64,000 nucleotides of DNA from Trichinella spiralis (GCA_000181795.3 CM012953.1:8987083-9051082), one strand, 5' to 3'. Shown: positions 12,288-27,200, counted from the stretch's first letter. Made by a program: numbers and translations. Notes: generated by a model not told the origin, from the letters alone.

Positions 12288-12473
12288 TGTAAACGACGGA
12301 ACGATGGATTTGTACGTGATCATCATTATATCCTTACTCTATTATCATTGTTTAGAGGAAATAGTATTGACGGACTGATCAGTTGCGGTCAGTCTGTGTG
12401 TGTCGTTTTGTGTTCATTATTTTCGTTGTTTTCCCAGCTTTGGTCTTTGAAACCTTGTTATTACTCTGTTCCT
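12288..12473 (+). repeat. Right LTR of BEL/Pao remnant
   Basis: About 186 bases matching the left LTR. It is preceded by a short GC-rich tract, cggcggccagg, where a polypurine tract would be expected. Confidence 0.7.
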
Positions 12474-13341
12474 CTCATATATGAGTAAATATTGGTATAT
12501 TATTCGTGTGATCAAAGAAAGAGAAGAAGATGTTATTAGTAAATATTGGTCTTATTGAAACTCCGCAGGGCAAGCATTTAAAGTTTGTTCTTGCTTATTG
12601 GAATTTCGTAATTTGCAGCAAGATCTTTACAGGAAGCCACTACATCATCATCATCATTTAGTACATGCATCATTTATTTTTGGCGATAGTCCAGATGACT
12701 GATTTACACAACGATTGTTATGGAAATGTAAAAGTTTATGCATGAATTTCTAGGTTGGATAGCAAATGCTGCAGTGTATCTCTACTTAGTGTTGAAAGTG
12801 AAAAAATTGTAACGTGGCGGAGTAAGTACCGCACTGGAGTGGACGACATCGTTCCTGAATCGATCCACGATAGACGGCTCCACTAAAAACGAATTTTAAA
12901 ATCACATAACTTCTCTTCTTTTCCAAATATTTGATTCCTTGTAGCAATGCAAAAAGAAGTTAATTTCAACTTTTACTCATTAGCAATGATTTACAAATTC
13001 TGAAACTTTTAAATAAGCAAAAGCTTCAATAAAAAAGAAAAAAAGTTTAAATTTCAAAAATTAACAATTAACATGAAAAAATCTCAAAACGATCAGGTTT
13101 CAATTAAATCGACAAATATCACGCAGTTCAAAATTCTGAATGCCTAAGTATATTTCCACTCAAAACAGTGCAGTGAAATTCACAACGTAATGAGAAACTT
13201 CCTCCTATTTGACTATGCAGAAATTATTTTAAAAAGTTACAAAAATTAAATAATACAGCGAAACAGTGAGCTTAAACAAGCAATAGCATTATCAGCAGAA
13301 AATGTGACACGAAAAGAATGCTCTTATTGCTTCAGGTAAAA
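12474..13341. other. Intergenic region without recognised gene
   Basis: AT-rich sequence between the retroelement remnant and the 3' end of the pantothenate kinase gene. A short ATC-type triplet run (catcatcatcatc) lies near 12645. Nothing else is supported. Confidence 0.5.
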
Positions 13342-16300
13342 TTAATTTTTCGAAGGTAAATCACGATTTGCCTCTTCTACGTTGTCGCTGCCATCCGCAG
13401 ACGTGAGATTAAGTAAGCAACCAACTGCGCCAAAATAACCCTAAAATAGAAAACAAATTTATATTTACTTTCAAAATTTCTTTTTAAAATCACATACTTC
13501 GTGACGCATAAATAGAGCTTTGACTTTATTCTCAGACCAATATGCCAATGCATGCGCAATATGCCTCATCGATATTGAATTTATGCGAAAAAAGTTCCCA
13601 ACAAAAAGAATAGTTTTCAATTTCTAAATTATAAATAAATCAGTATTTTCAATTAAAAAATACAACCTAAATCATAGTTATTCACTAATTTTAAATTACT
13701 TCAATTAATTGTGGATTGTTAATGCCAATTTGATATTATGAATATGGCAAATAAAACGTACTTCTATTCTGGCACATAAAAATGAAAGACTAGCAATGTT
13801 GTAAGTGATTGATACCAAAGCAGAAGAAGCAAGATCTTCTTTCGTAGTTTGTTTCTGCTTTTCTGGATGAATCATATTACCAAAACTGTAATTATAATAA
13901 CAAAGAGGATTAAGAAGAAACGCATTATATCAAAGGATTACCTAGAAGCAACAGTTGAAGCCTTCAAATTGAATGGTGCGTAATCGCCACCGTATATATC
14001 ACCAACAAGCTTGTCAACTTTGTTATTTTCGCCTAGGGAAGCTAACTCTAAAGCCTGTTCAAACGTTTCACAGCCAGTCAGCAAGCAACAAAGTCCGTGA
14101 AACGTACCCCCGCCTAAACTAAAAAATCTCACCATTACCAAAATTTGTTATCTTCTTAACAAATATTCATTCATTTGAAGAAAAATATAGCAAACAAAAA
14201 AGTCAACATAACAAATTAAATTCAAAATAAAAATGAAAAAAAACCAAACCTGGTCCCTGAAACTCTACGAAACGAATGATCTTCGGCAACTGCCAAAATC
14301 GACACACCGGAGCCAACGTTGACCACAAGATAAGGTGGATCAACCCTGCTTGTCAAAAATTCCGATTTGCATGTTTCATTGTCCAATGGATTTGTGTAAT
14401 AAAACGCTTCAAGTGAATTATGCTTTAATATATACTGAATACCAGAAATCAGCGTATGCAGTTCATCCATTTTCTTGAACTTCAAACTCAGACTCTACAA
14501 CAAAAATATAAATCAAAATAAAAGACTTTTATTATGTCCTAAAAGAATATCCAATTTTTAAAGTTAACAGTTGTTCTATTTTATTAACTACGTGTATAAA
14601 TTGTCCATGTGCATATACTTTCAAATGCAATTCTTAAATTTGATTTTACACAGCAATGATCATAATTAAGTTAGGCAAAAAGAAGAAACTTCTTTTCTGT
14701 AACGCTATTTCAAAAAATATGAGGCCAAAATATGCAGTGAAATTTTATAATTACAAAAACAGCATGTACAATAATAAATGTTTGCTTCATCATTAATTTT
14801 AATGACTTTGACATTTTTCGCAAGATCTGTATATTTTATAAAAATAAAATTTGCATAAAAAACAAATTCATATTGAAAAAATAATTTAAAAAATAAATAT
14901 TTCGTACGAATTATTTTATTTATGCACTGATAAAAATATTTTGCAAAGTAATTAATATGTTAATTCACTTTTACCGTCCTTTCACTTTGAACAGTTTTTA
15001 ATTTGTGCTTCTTACTGTAAAGGTAAACCTGCATTTTCAAATGTGGAAAATTCACATTTGATTTTACTATTACAATCAAAGCGATTGTTTTAAAACTAAT
15101 CTGCACCAATTTGATCCACAACATTTTACGAAAAATTTACACCATAAAAAGAATAAAATAGACAGTTTATCAGTAATATGACGAAAACTGCAAAACTGTT
15201 CGTATATCACGTATGTTTGACAGAATAAAACTAAAATTACAAATCAAAATCAATCATGTAGAAAATGAAAGTTATTAAAATTAATTACTTATGCATCATA
15301 AATTTATATGTAATTAGTGTCACACATGTCATGTCAAACGTTTTTCTCAATAATTTTAAATTAATTTCATATTTTCTTTGTCATTATCAAGTTATAAATT
15401 TAACTTTTCGCGCAAATGCTTTCCCCGATATCTTGAAATGAAGAAAGAAAAAATATTAAACGTGACACCAGTGTTCCTTTCCTATTATAACGCATAAATT
15501 AATAAATAAAATAATGTACTTAATCAAAACTGTCACTGACCTCTTCCATTATCGTTGTGCAGTGTATACTGCTTCAAGTTATTGCTATTTTTTCCATAAT
15601 AAAAATCAGTTTAAAAAATACTGCCCTGATTTGAGTTTCAACGAAGTATAAACTAGTTGTTCCAAAATGAATAGTGTATTTCAAAAATAGCGAAGAAATG
15701 AAAGTGATAACATCAGTTTTCCATATAATAATTAATTTAAAATTTGCTATCAGTTGGCACAATCTTTTCCAGTCTGTAGCTTCTAACTGAACATATCAAA
15801 AAATTCTACATTCAGTGAATTTCAAGAATATCAATGCTAGAAAATACAATAAAAATGTTTTTAGTAAAAGTTAGAAAAGTTACAAATTTTCAAAATTAAA
15901 AATATCCAATAATCTAACTTCAATTTTTTTCAAATAAGTAAATTTTTAAAAATATTCTAAAACAATATTAAAAATTTCCCTTATGAAGACACTCAAATAT
16001 TCACCTGACAAGCAGAATCATATTTGTGAGCACCACCTCCAGTAGCGCAAACAGTGCTACTGTTCGGTGCTAAACCTTTGGATTTTGTCAAGGCAATGAA
16101 GCCAGGCATGTTGCTGGTAGGAAACCTTATAAAATGAAGTGTTCCAATTCTACCCTAAATGAAATATTTTAGAAAATAAAACTGAAGTGTAAATGAAAAA
16201 CGAACGTTAATTTTTTGATCTTCCAACTGCAGATTTACATCCCGAACACCACTGTCACCATAGGCGGTTTTGCTCAACAGATAATGTCTGATTTTTCGTG

Positions 16301-16403
16301 TTGTCTCGGCTTCTGGAACAGAATTCACCCTCTCATCAGTTGGCTCAAAATATACCAATTTCACCAGAGTACCACCAATGTCAATTCCAAACCAAGGCAT
16401 CAC
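13342..16403 (-). CDS. PANK: Pantothenate kinase (type II, PANK/fumble family)
   Basis: Seven exons, 5' to 3': 16206-16403, 16005-16151, 14250-14494, 13942-14118, 13762-13885, 13498-13623, 13342-13440. Every junction keeps phase and the product is 371 residues, almost exactly the length of human PANK3. The enzyme phosphorylates pantothenate, the first and controlling step of coenzyme A synthesis. Visible motifs in order: [19 protein letters not shown] (nucleotide-binding), [30 protein letters not shown] with the conserved glutamate, [52 protein letters not shown] and [10 protein letters not shown]. No mitochondrial targeting sequence precedes the domain, so a cytosolic enzyme is likely. The acceptor of exon 2 was set at the second AG because the first would shift the frame. 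Confidence 0.96.
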
Positions 16404-18414
16404 TTCAAAATATTAAATAACCTTTTCGAAATGAAACAGGTCCTCACAACATACATGGTTCATCTGCTGATAAATTGTGATCTTTCCATCCAGCTGGAGG
16501 ATTTATTTTATGACCGCTGCTTGAGCAAAATTTCGAACACCAATCCATGGCTGAATAAAATTAATTTCTGAAAACACTAATTAGAAATTAATTTGGAACA
16601 AGAAACAAAACAACAACAAAAAATATTCCTAGAATAATAAACAGAAGATAATAATAAATAATCCTCTTATCAATAATCAACAGAAGTGTCCACTCAATTC
16701 TTATTCTCCTCTGCCCATTTCGGTTAATGAACAAATATATATATATATACTCAGTGATGACTAAAGTTCTAAATAAATATAATAACTGTTTGAAGCAAAT
16801 GATATCAACTAACGTATACTACAAAGCAATAAAAGCATCATGTAAATTCTCAAAAAATATTCTCTAAACATTCAACACATACACGTGCTAAAAAAGAAAT
16901 GATAGCAGTAGCAAAAATTTACTACATACGCATTAGCTTTATATTAAAAATGAATTATCGTTTTTAATTTACTTTATAAGCAAAATTAGCATAACAGTAC
17001 CCAACAAAATGTAGTGATCAATTGATAATAGTGAACGAATATTTTGATTTAAAATATAAATATTAATCGTCAAATAATCTTGAAATATATAATAAAATAA
17101 GAAAAAATAAAGATTACTTATCAAAAATTTGAAATTTTATTTGGCGAAAACATACGGTTCATTTAAGATTACACTTGTCAAAATGCAGGAACAATTTAAT
17201 TATCGAGTAATCACGCAGTGATTATTTAGCTGACAAGTGATAAATTTTAGACTTAAATCCTACAATGAATTTAAAATTTTTGTAGAGAAAGTTCACAACT
17301 CTCTTCAGATTTTTATAAATTGCATTTTTTTCAAAAATAAAACAAACATTTAAATGTAAAAAATGTGACATGATTGTGCCCTATTTCAATCAACAAATGT
17401 TTGGTTCATAATGTCCCCTTTTATGAAGTAAATGTTTTAAATCAGATATTTTATACTTTTGATAAAACGTTGTCTACACAAATGTAAATAAATTAAAGTC
17501 AAATTAAATAAAAAGCAGCACCAATTAAAAAAAGAATGAAATAGTATACGTAAAAATGTAATGATTATTTATTTATTTTGTAGAATTAAACATAGAAATT
17601 GACAAAAAGAACTTTAAGCAAACGTTGTGAAAAATTTAAGTACAAAAGATCAAATTGAAAAAAATTAAATATAAAAAATGGATAGCGATTTGCAATTCAT
17701 TTTAATATTGCATATTTTTAGCGGTAAATGCGTTTTTATACATCATAACACCTAATTTTCTATTCTTACTGTCATATGGAAAAGACAGAAAATAAATGAA
17801 TAAAATATAATTGAGCTTTGCTTGAAAAATTTTTGATATATATAGATATAGTTTATAAATGATGAATTTATAAATTTGGAAGCAAATTCTATAGTTTTCT
17901 CATTTATAAATGTTGATGAACAGTTACTGGATTTGTGTATTTAGATAATTTTACATGTGGTGATAATAATTTGAAAAAACTTAATGACGCGTTGACAGTA
18001 AAGTTACGGAAGCAGCTTGAAAGTTTGGAAGATTAATGACGGAAATGGTTGTTACAGTGGGCAGTTTTATCGTGCATCTGTTTCGTAAAGTTTGTTCTGC
18101 CTGCTTGGTGAAATCTTGGAAAACCGGTAGCGAAAATTTTCAAATAAGGTCAGTAATTGTGCATGATTTTAAAGTTATATTTTAAAATTTACATCAATCC
18201 TGGTCTGTACATTCTGTAATGGAATATTTGAAAAATTTTTCGCGTTGATTATTCATTAAATTTTTCGTGATGATTTCTTTTCAGTTTGTGGTGTAGATTT
18301 TTTCCTTTTTCTTTTGAATACTAACATCAAACAGCATTATTAGTAGTTACCACATTTGTTCTGATGCAGACGGTGCCTGTTTGGTGACTGGCTTAAGAAT
18401 GAGCTTTTACTGGG
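16404..18414. other. AT-rich region without recognised gene
   Basis: It should contain the 5' UTR and promoter of pantothenate kinase at its left end. A short open frame begins near 18039 and runs about 50 codons (MTEMVVTVGS) with a possible donor at its end, but no homology is evident and I do not call it a gene. Confidence 0.45.
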
Positions 18415-18720
18415 TCAGGGTTGGAGAGATCTTTTTGATGAAAATTCAGCCGTCGCCTTTTCACTCTCAATTTCGCGCTGATTGTTCGCACAAGGTCGAT
18501 CCTCACTTTCTTCGTTTAAGCGCTTTTCGTTTACATACGGTAAGCAAGTATGCTTCATTGCTTGATTCGAAAATTGCAAAGCATCTTTAAAATGTTCCAA
18601 AATGCAATTCATTTTTGAATTTATTTCCTCTGCGTCTTTTTTCATAACTGTTTTCAGCAGTTGATTTAGCATTTCTTGTAAGCCTCCATGCCAAATAGTT
18701 TCACTCATTCTGCTCTTCAT
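18415..18720 (-). CDS. Possible small protein, unrecognised (101 aa)
   Basis: An uninterrupted frame starting MKSRMSETIWHGG and ending SSKRSLQP. Its composition is more protein-like than the surrounding AT-rich shadows: mixed charges, predicted helical segments (DAEEINSKMNCILEHF) and a polar, glutamate- and lysine-rich tail. I recognise no family. It could be a complete single-exon gene, one exon of a larger gene or a chance frame. No confident neighbouring exon was found on this strand. Confidence 0.35.
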   Translation of the reverse strand: MKSRMSETIWHGGLQEMLNQLLKTVMKKDAEEINSKMNCILEHFKDALQFSNQAMKHTCLPYVNEKRLNEESEDRPCANNQREIESEKATAEFSSKRSLQP

Positions 18721-21212
18721 TGAATGTATGCATGTTTGTGTATTTATATATTTTTTAGTTGCTATTAATAATTGAAAATTAATATTGATTTATAATATGT
18801 ATATTGTATGCGTAGCTTGAAGCTTTTTAAACAGAAGTAATATAATTAGCGACAATGCGAATCCAATGTTTAACAGCGTCATCTCTTCTTGCTTATGAGC
18901 TTTTTTAAGATTCTGTGTTAGATTATACTTGAATAAATATTATCATAAGAAAGAAAACTTGATGGAGTGAAAAATATATTGAAATATTGATAGACGCAAC
19001 CGTATAGCTGGTTGGATAATTTTTCAGGTAACATTCGGCTAAATAAATTCAGCGTTTTTTTATTACGAATTATTTTTCTGCGTTGAAAATGTTCAGAAAA
19101 TTTGAACATGTAAAATACATTATTGGTATGAATTATAAAAATTGACGTAAAGTGAAAGCTGATGACATGGTTTTTCATTTGTCAGAATTATTTATTTATT
19201 GTTTTCAATGCCTGAAGGTCGGTTTGTCACTTGCCAATGTAATTCAGTTTATAATAATTTAAAAATTTCTTAATTAAGTCTGATAATGACGCGAATAAGA
19301 ACAGTGAAAGCGAAAAAACGCGTCTTTCCAGTTAAGCATCTCTTCCAATAGTTTGTTGTATTTCAACGAGACAAAGGTAAATGAAATTTAATTTTATGAT
19401 AAAATAAATTCTTTATAAATGATTTAAATGACGTTTGATTTCATATGTTCTCATTTTAATAAGAATTGTCCAATGGAATAATAGAACGTGCATATTTATG
19501 AGAAGAATATGTTAAAAAATTGTTACAAATTACGAGATTTTCACCGTGTATTTGATATTGTAAAATCAAATCTAATTTCTTCCCATTTAATATTGTTTGA
19601 AAAATAAATATTAAATGGAAATTGTTTTTATTTTTTCAAGCAAGTGAGAAAATGTCACCTAAAGCATATGGTTGTCCCGGAATTAAATTTTGTCAAAAAC
19701 CTGCTTTCAACTGGTGTAATCAATTATTAAATGACCTGCATTTCTAAATCTGCTTGTCGAGGAGGATAAGTAACACCTTCTGGAATGATCATTTTCAAAA
19801 TATGTAGCACTTTCATTTTTTAATTTAAAAAAGCAACAAAAAATATGCGTATATATGTAGAAATTTTTAATTTTCTTAACAAATTGTTTATCGAAGATTT
19901 CTCTTTTGACTTTATGCTTATGTATGTGATTTCAATGTAGCTTCTTCTTCTTCTTCTTCTTTTGAAATGCATAATGCACTTTGTGCAAATTGGTGAGAAG
20001 CGATCAGCATGTTTGAGTTAGAAAATAATCCAACGGTGGATGGAATTTCATTATTCTTTTAGCAGATCAAATTTAGCTTGTCAAACAAACTGATCAATGT
20101 CTCGAAGAAGCCAAATACTCTCTATACGGGCAAAAAGAGGCTTAATTTAGTTTGACTTGTGTGCTCCAGTTCGCCAAATCGTACTCAGCAGAGAATTTGC
20201 AATTTGAACTGTGAAGTATGTTTGAATTTATTAATTTTACAATGAAAAATATTCCTTCTACAATGAAAAATCTCTTTTTTTAAATAAATAAATGTATGAT
20301 TATCATTATTCCAAAAAATGTCGCATTTTTAATAATTTTCGTAATGAAAGCATTTCTTCACCGGAAGCTAATGAAACAGTAAATGAAAGAATTTTCCATG
20401 TTGTTTTCTTTTTAATTTTATCAACATTTATTTATTAGATAGCTTGTATTCAACAACAGCAGCAGTTTATGATTTTGCTTTTGGTTCAATTTGTAATTTT
20501 TAAATTTAAAAATATTATCGATTTATATTCTGAATTTGCATAAAAATAAAATTGCGAAATATAATATCATTTTCAGTTTATCTACTTGAAGCAGGAAGTG
20601 TTGTATAATTGGATAATTAGAAATCGGCTGATTTTCAATAATGTGCAAATATTCATTCATTGCAATTATTCAGCTATTTGCTTCTTTTGCTAACAATTTT
20701 AATTTAATCCGAAAATCCTTTTTTCTATTGAATAAAGTATAAAAAAATTGTTTTAATTATCAGCTTGAAGTTTATGTAAAAAGAAATCAATATGCATATT
20801 TTCCATTGCAGTTTGTGCTTATTTTTGAAAGAATAAACCCTGAATGATTCGGGTAATCCGGATTATTCTGCATTGGCATATATTTTTTTCTCTCTAAGCA
20901 TATTTATATGTTTGTTTAATGGAAAATGTTTTGAATTTTTAGTTTTATTTTATTTTTTGTAATATTATTTGCATTGGTGTGCTTTACGTTATTCATTTGT
21001 GAAAAGTGATTAATTATTTTTTTAAAGGATGGAATAAAATTTTGAAAAATTCATGATTAATTAACTTTTTTAGCTTTTTATAAATTGCACAATGTAATGT
21101 TTGAGCACAAATCAATGCAACTAATACATACATACATACATATACATATATATAGCTTAATGCTCGTGGCTGTTCTCAATGTTGCATGCTTTTTGAAAAG
21201 CTTTTAGTCCAT

Positions 21213-21235
21213 CCACACCACACACACACACACAC
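21213..21235. repeat. CA dinucleotide microsatellite
   Basis: A run of CA units within non-coding DNA, shortly after TACA and TATA tracts near 21130. Confidence 0.85.
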
Positions 21236-24200
21236 GTATACATACGTTTAAGCGTCATTTTCATAATTTTGAGTTTTCTTAATATATTTGCAGCTTTCTG
21301 TTATTTGGGAATAACTTAAAGAGCATTTGCAATTGATTTTGATATTTATTGAAAAAGAGAAGTTTAATTCAAAATTTTGGCATATTTGAATTCCATTTTT
21401 CCAACACACAGTGTTTGCAACGGAGGAGATTGTTGTTCTGGATAAACTTTTTTCTTTCTTCAGTATTATGCAAGTAGAAGGTACAGGTAAAATTTTAGCA
21501 AACGCTTTTTATTGATTTTTAAACTTGTTCTGTGTGTGCCATTAGGAAAAACAGTTGTCAGCTTCGAGGCATTTCAACGCTTGTGCATATATGGTTATAA
21601 AGATTTTTCACTTCACTTGCTCGCAGCTGCTTTCAGTTATTATTCCATTGAAAATATGCATGCATGGTGCAGTATTTAAAATGGGAAATATGTTGTAATA
21701 ATACAAAAAAAAATTTTTTACTCGATTTTCATGCTTTGCAAGTAATGTCAACGATGATCAGAATTAGCGACAAAGAAATAAAAATAATAATAAACTTTTC
21801 AAATGTGAAATTTCAACGGCAAATGGTATTATTTAATGATTAAAAAATTTTCAAAAATGAAAAACTTTTTTTAATTGGAACAAAAGATGAAATTTTTATT
21901 ACTGCAAAAAGAAATAGTTTATCATCGTTGAAACGTGCTTTTGCAATATGCAAGCGCAAAATGCAATTTGATGTTGTAAATCAATTTCAGTTTATTGGGT
22001 TCGTTCAATTTTACAACTTTGTATAAAATCGTGATATGTCCTCTATTTGGAAGATTTGATCTTGAATAAATTTGGAGAAGTATTAAAAATAAATGCAACA
22101 GATGTAAAATTGAAAGATGTTGTTTAGGTTTTTTATTTTTATATTATATACATATATATATTTTTTTTTAATATTAATTTCCATCCTTGAAGGACAACAA
22201 CTACATGTCGTGTTTGTTAAAATTTGATGTCACGAAAGATTGATGAGGAGTATTTAAATATTGTTGCATTTGAAATTTCCAAATCAGTTTTGTCTGTGGG
22301 ATGACTAAGCAATAAGAATAGTGGGTAGTGGTGCTTTTTGGTGGGCACAAGGCGTCCAATGATGAAATAATTGTGACCATTGATGCGAGAGGTGCTTCAT
22401 TTCTTATCAGCGTATCAGTGAATGGATGGTGCTAATTTTGGATGGTCGCCTGATTTAGTTGATTGAAAAATCATCAACGCCTCAGGGTTTCCTGCTGCTT
22501 CTTTGCCTGGCTGTGAAACCTAGTTCAAGGTTGCAAGTAGTGAAATATGCATCTTCATCATAAATAATGCATTGCAATAATAAATATTCATTTTATATGT
22601 ATATTTTATGGTTGGTATGAATATATTTTGAATTCATTTTTGTTCGTGCGGAAAGGGAAAGCTGAAAGCAATTATTAAGCTTTGTATAATGTGGTGCAGA
22701 GGGGTGGATGTAAATTTTCTAAAAATCGACCAGCTAGCTTAGCTGGCTCAGCTCACTTGATATATATATATATATATGTATGCGAGCTCAGTGGCCGAGC
22801 AGTATTTTTGAAGCTCATTATGTATTTGATGGTCAGGTTATTTTAAAATGGAAAGAGAATTTCTGTCTCGTTCAGTCAGGCAGTCTGGTCGGTCAGCATG
22901 TGACGCATTCGACAGCTGTTCTGTGTCCAAGCAACGACGCTCCTCCCTTCACCACTGCTGAACCTTTATAATTTTTTTTTGCTTTTTCTCTTCTGCTGCT
23001 TCTTCTCCTATCCTACTGCTGCTACCATTATCACTACTGAACTAGAAAATTATATTTGCATTGGGTATGTTGATTTCATTTTTTATACTTTATATATTTA
23101 AATATTAGTTGAAATTTTTTTTCCAATAGTGCAATTCAACAATCCACCAATAAATGGATACAAATATTTTTCAATAATTCAAATAAGTTTAATTTTTGAT
23201 TATTTGTTTTTTTGAATATTCTACATTCAATTGTTGATGATTAATCATAATAATTTGATATAATAATAATATTTATTTATTTATTTTTCATATTTTGTAA
23301 TGATTGGTTCATTTTTTGATTTTCTACACAAACTTTGACAATTTGACAAAAAATATAACTCTAAAAAATTCATATTAATTTCTTTTATTGCTGATACTGA
23401 TTTGTGATCAAAGTACGCTGCCGTATAAAATAGAAAAGTAATAAAAATTTCGAAATTGCCCACCCTTTGGTGTTTGATTTGTTTTTTAATGTGTTTCAAC
23501 TGACGCGATAATTTCTTATTTATTGATTTTTTTGTTTACAATATTCTGATTGTGCTTTAAATTTTTTTGAAGCTTTTTTATTTTAACTTTTACAATAAAA
23601 AAATTTACGGAGAAAATAAATAGAAAGAGGTGTAGTAATTTGGGGGCGGAGGGGGATATTTTGGGAAATTTTAAATTTTGAACAATCGTCTCGAATTGTG
23701 AGCGCAAAGCTTATAAATAATGAAAGTTGTCGATTCGACAACAGCAACAGCAACCGTTTGCTGCTTCTTTTTGGATGAGATTCTATTTTTGGACACGCCC
23801 GTCTTTCAAGCACCATGCATAATAGTAGTGGTTTCAAGTTGGAGCGTGAAAGCTGAATCGTCCGACTCTCACAGCTTGACTGGGAAAAATTTTTCCTAGC
23901 ACTTAACTTGCAAATCAATTTTTTTCTCCTACCAACCAACCGACCGATGAAAACGTATTTTTAATAATTTTCGCATTAAGCTTTTCATAAATTCAACCAG
24001 TTCATTCATAACTACCCGACAACTTGTGTATTAAAAAAATAAAATATTTGTTTTCAATTATAATTTTTTTCTAAAAAAAGTTATTTTTAACTTTTCATTA
24101 GCATCAGTATTCTGTTAATCGGTATTGCCGAATGTTAAAAGAAAAAGTTTTAATCATTTTAAATTAAGATTTTTAATGCAGATTATTTTTTTGCTTTGCT

Positions 24201-27200
24201 TTCAATATCAAGAGATTAGTTCAAGAGTTTAAGGTTAAATTTAACAAGTATATTATGTGTATTTATGGTGTATTTTTATAATTTTATAAATTTAGACAAG
24301 TATTCTTTAAGTTGGTAAAATTTATATCGATGTTTCACAAATGCGTGATTGGAATGATTGAGTAGTTGTTGATGCAAAATTGTCCGTTTTATTGACAACG
24401 TTTGCAGAGAATTGTTTAAAGATTTTCAATTCTAATCCTTCATTGCTTCTGACTTTAAAATTTTTGTTTATTCAGTCCTGCTCGACTTATATACTTATTT
24501 AATAATATTTCATAATACTAATAATGATATGATATGTCGAATTGTTATTCCGGTGCAATATTTCTGATTACAAAGATACTTTTTGTCAAAATTTACTAGT
24601 TTATTTTTATTGTTTTGAATTATCATTATTATGTTATGAAAATATGATTCAAAACTATGTAGACAATATATCAGTACAATATTCCTATAGTTAATTGTAG
24701 GGGAATTATTTTCAAAATATTTTTAGAAAAGATTTATTACAATTGAAAATTATGTGATGTAGTTATTATTCAATTTGTAGTCAATACATCAGTTCATGAG
24801 AGGATACATCTGGAAAAGGATTTTTTCGAATATTTTATATATTTATTTATTTCGTTTTGTTTTGTTCTTTTGCTTGTGAAATTTTTATTTTTGCTCTGTG
24901 AAAATGCGTTAAATTTGAAACGAATATCAATAAATAATTATTTGGTGCTTTGCATTTTGAAAGATTTCTTTGTGTCAAAAAACTATCATCATCTGTCCAG
25001 TAATGTCAGAAGGCTAATTTTGCATCTTCGATTATTCGCCATCTAAAATGAATGGCTTCTCTGTTCATCAAATCTTCTTTCATTATACAGGGGTTCTTTT
25101 TATTTTAATGTATTTTTTTTCTGTTTTGATCGTATTAATTTGAGTTTTTATTTCATACAATGAAAGGTAACAGTTTTTATTGTTTGACATTTAGGATAGT
25201 GAAATGAAAAAAATTATTATACTCTAATAATTGAGAAGATTACGAATTGCAATTTTTTGTTAGCATGTGATGGTAATTTTCAGTTGGAGCGATTGATTTG
25301 AAATGAGCTTTTCAGTTTTCAATTATTTGCGTATACTGTAATGTAGAATTTGATTTTCATGTATAATTGATAAAGTGTTGTTCAATTATTTCATGAAATA
25401 TTTAAATTTCTTTATAAAGTTAATGATGAACAATTTGGTGATGGTTGAAAAAGATTGTTTTTATTTTTAACGTGCATAATGTGCAATTGTGATTTGCGTG
25501 TATGCGTGGAAGAGAAGGAGAAGATAATCACAGTGCCCCAAGATGGATAGATAGATAGATGGTCACATCCCGTTTGATGAGATGAATAATTGCCGTTGAC
25601 CTCGATTTTCGTTTTCGTCATCAATTTCTCGTGCACATGTGACGGTCGAATTTGATTTACGATCGCGACCAATAGTGACGTCTATTTATTATTGGAAGGG
25701 CAGTATCTGTGCGCTTTGTGCGCCGGGTTGGTTTTAATTAGGCTTCAATAATTTGAAATTGATGAATTGGTGCAATTTTCCTTTCGTCACTGTAAAATGC
25801 GTGAGCAAGAGCAGCCTGAGCTACATGACACGCGGCTGTTCAATTTTCGTTTGGTTAAAATTGTTCAAATGAAAGCTATACGACAACTGGCTTTTTTCCC
25901 TGAAAGCAACAGCAACGGCAACAACACACGACAGGCAACAAACAAACATCGCCTTTTGCTTGTTGCACACCACCATTAGCAGCAGTGAGCACCAGCAAAA
26001 AGCATCTTTGTGTGTATGCAATCGAATTCACCTTTATTTTTTTTATCTTTAATTTTTGCTCTTCAAACTTCTCCCCCTCTTCCACAACGCAAGCGAAAGC
26101 ATGGCCAAGAAAGATGTGGGGAAGAAAAGTTTGACATTTACTTTTTTTTTCTTTGTTTTCTTTCTTTCACAATAATATTTAAATGTTATTTTTAAATTTT
26201 TGAATATTTCATGAAAAATTTAAAAGAAAAAAAGTGATGTTTACATATTCTCACGTGTTGCAAATATTATTCAAACATCTTGGAAAGTACAAGAAAAAGG
26301 GAAAAATATAAGAAGAGATATTCGTGGGGAAAATAAATTTAATGTACAGCAAGGGATTTTCAAATGAAATTCATCTATTAAATTTGCAATTTTGACTGAT
26401 TCTGTTGTGTTGAATAAGTTATTAATTTTTATTTCAATAAGGAAACAATTTGCATATTGGAATGGGAAAATATATTGAAGTTTGCAATCGCGAGTAGATG
26501 TGTTTCCGGTGATGTTGGGATAAATTTCGATTTTCAAATTGCCTTTTTTTAAACAGCTTATAAGTTGATGATGAAATTGAAAACTCTTTTTCAGAGTTGT
26601 AAATTATTGACATGTCTGTGGTTGGACGAAATAGATGATTTTATTTGTTAACACAAGAAGAAGAAAAATTGCACTTCTGTTGATCGAGCAGGCAAGCAGT
26701 GTTGGAAGTAAAATGTATAATAAATTGTCGATTGTAAATATAGATGTATCTATATATTTCTTTTTATTGTTATTTATTGTTTTGCATGCAGGAAATGCAA
26801 CGTTGAAAACAGCAACGCTGGGAAGTAAAAACATTATGATGAATATTTAAACTTCTTTGCATGTTGTGAAAAATGAACACTTCTTTTTTTTGTAATGAAT
26901 TTCAATTTCAGCAATTGATGATATACGGTGGTGAGAAATTTTCTTTTTTTTTGCAGACGAAGGTTTTCCTTTAATATCATTTTTCATGTTGGATAACATT
27001 TTTGTAAACCCCATTAATCCTCTTCTACTTCTGTAGTACAATTTTCTGTGTAGTTGTTTTTATTCTTGCATCAAAATCATATACGTATATATGTGATACA
27101 GTGTGCATTCAGTTCAATGATTTAACTTAGACAATGTGTATTTTATGTTAGCAATACTACATTTCACTGTTCTTATGTATATTCAGTGCTAACCAATAAG

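Larger units (their letters stand above)
10594..12473 (+). mobile_element. Short BEL/Pao LTR retrotransposon remnant
   Basis: Two direct repeats of about 186 bases, 10594-10779 and 12288-12473, begin with TGTAAA and share long segments (for example gacggaacgatggatttgta). Between them are only a broken gag region and a minisatellite; no reverse transcriptase or integrase can be seen. The element is therefore internally deleted and cannot be autonomous. LTR ends are approximate because divergence blurs them, and no clear target-site duplication was found. Confidence 0.75.

Noticed and set aside
22780..22971. 63-residue frame near a TA repeat
   Set aside because: No family resemblance and no supporting splice structure; low-complexity flanks.
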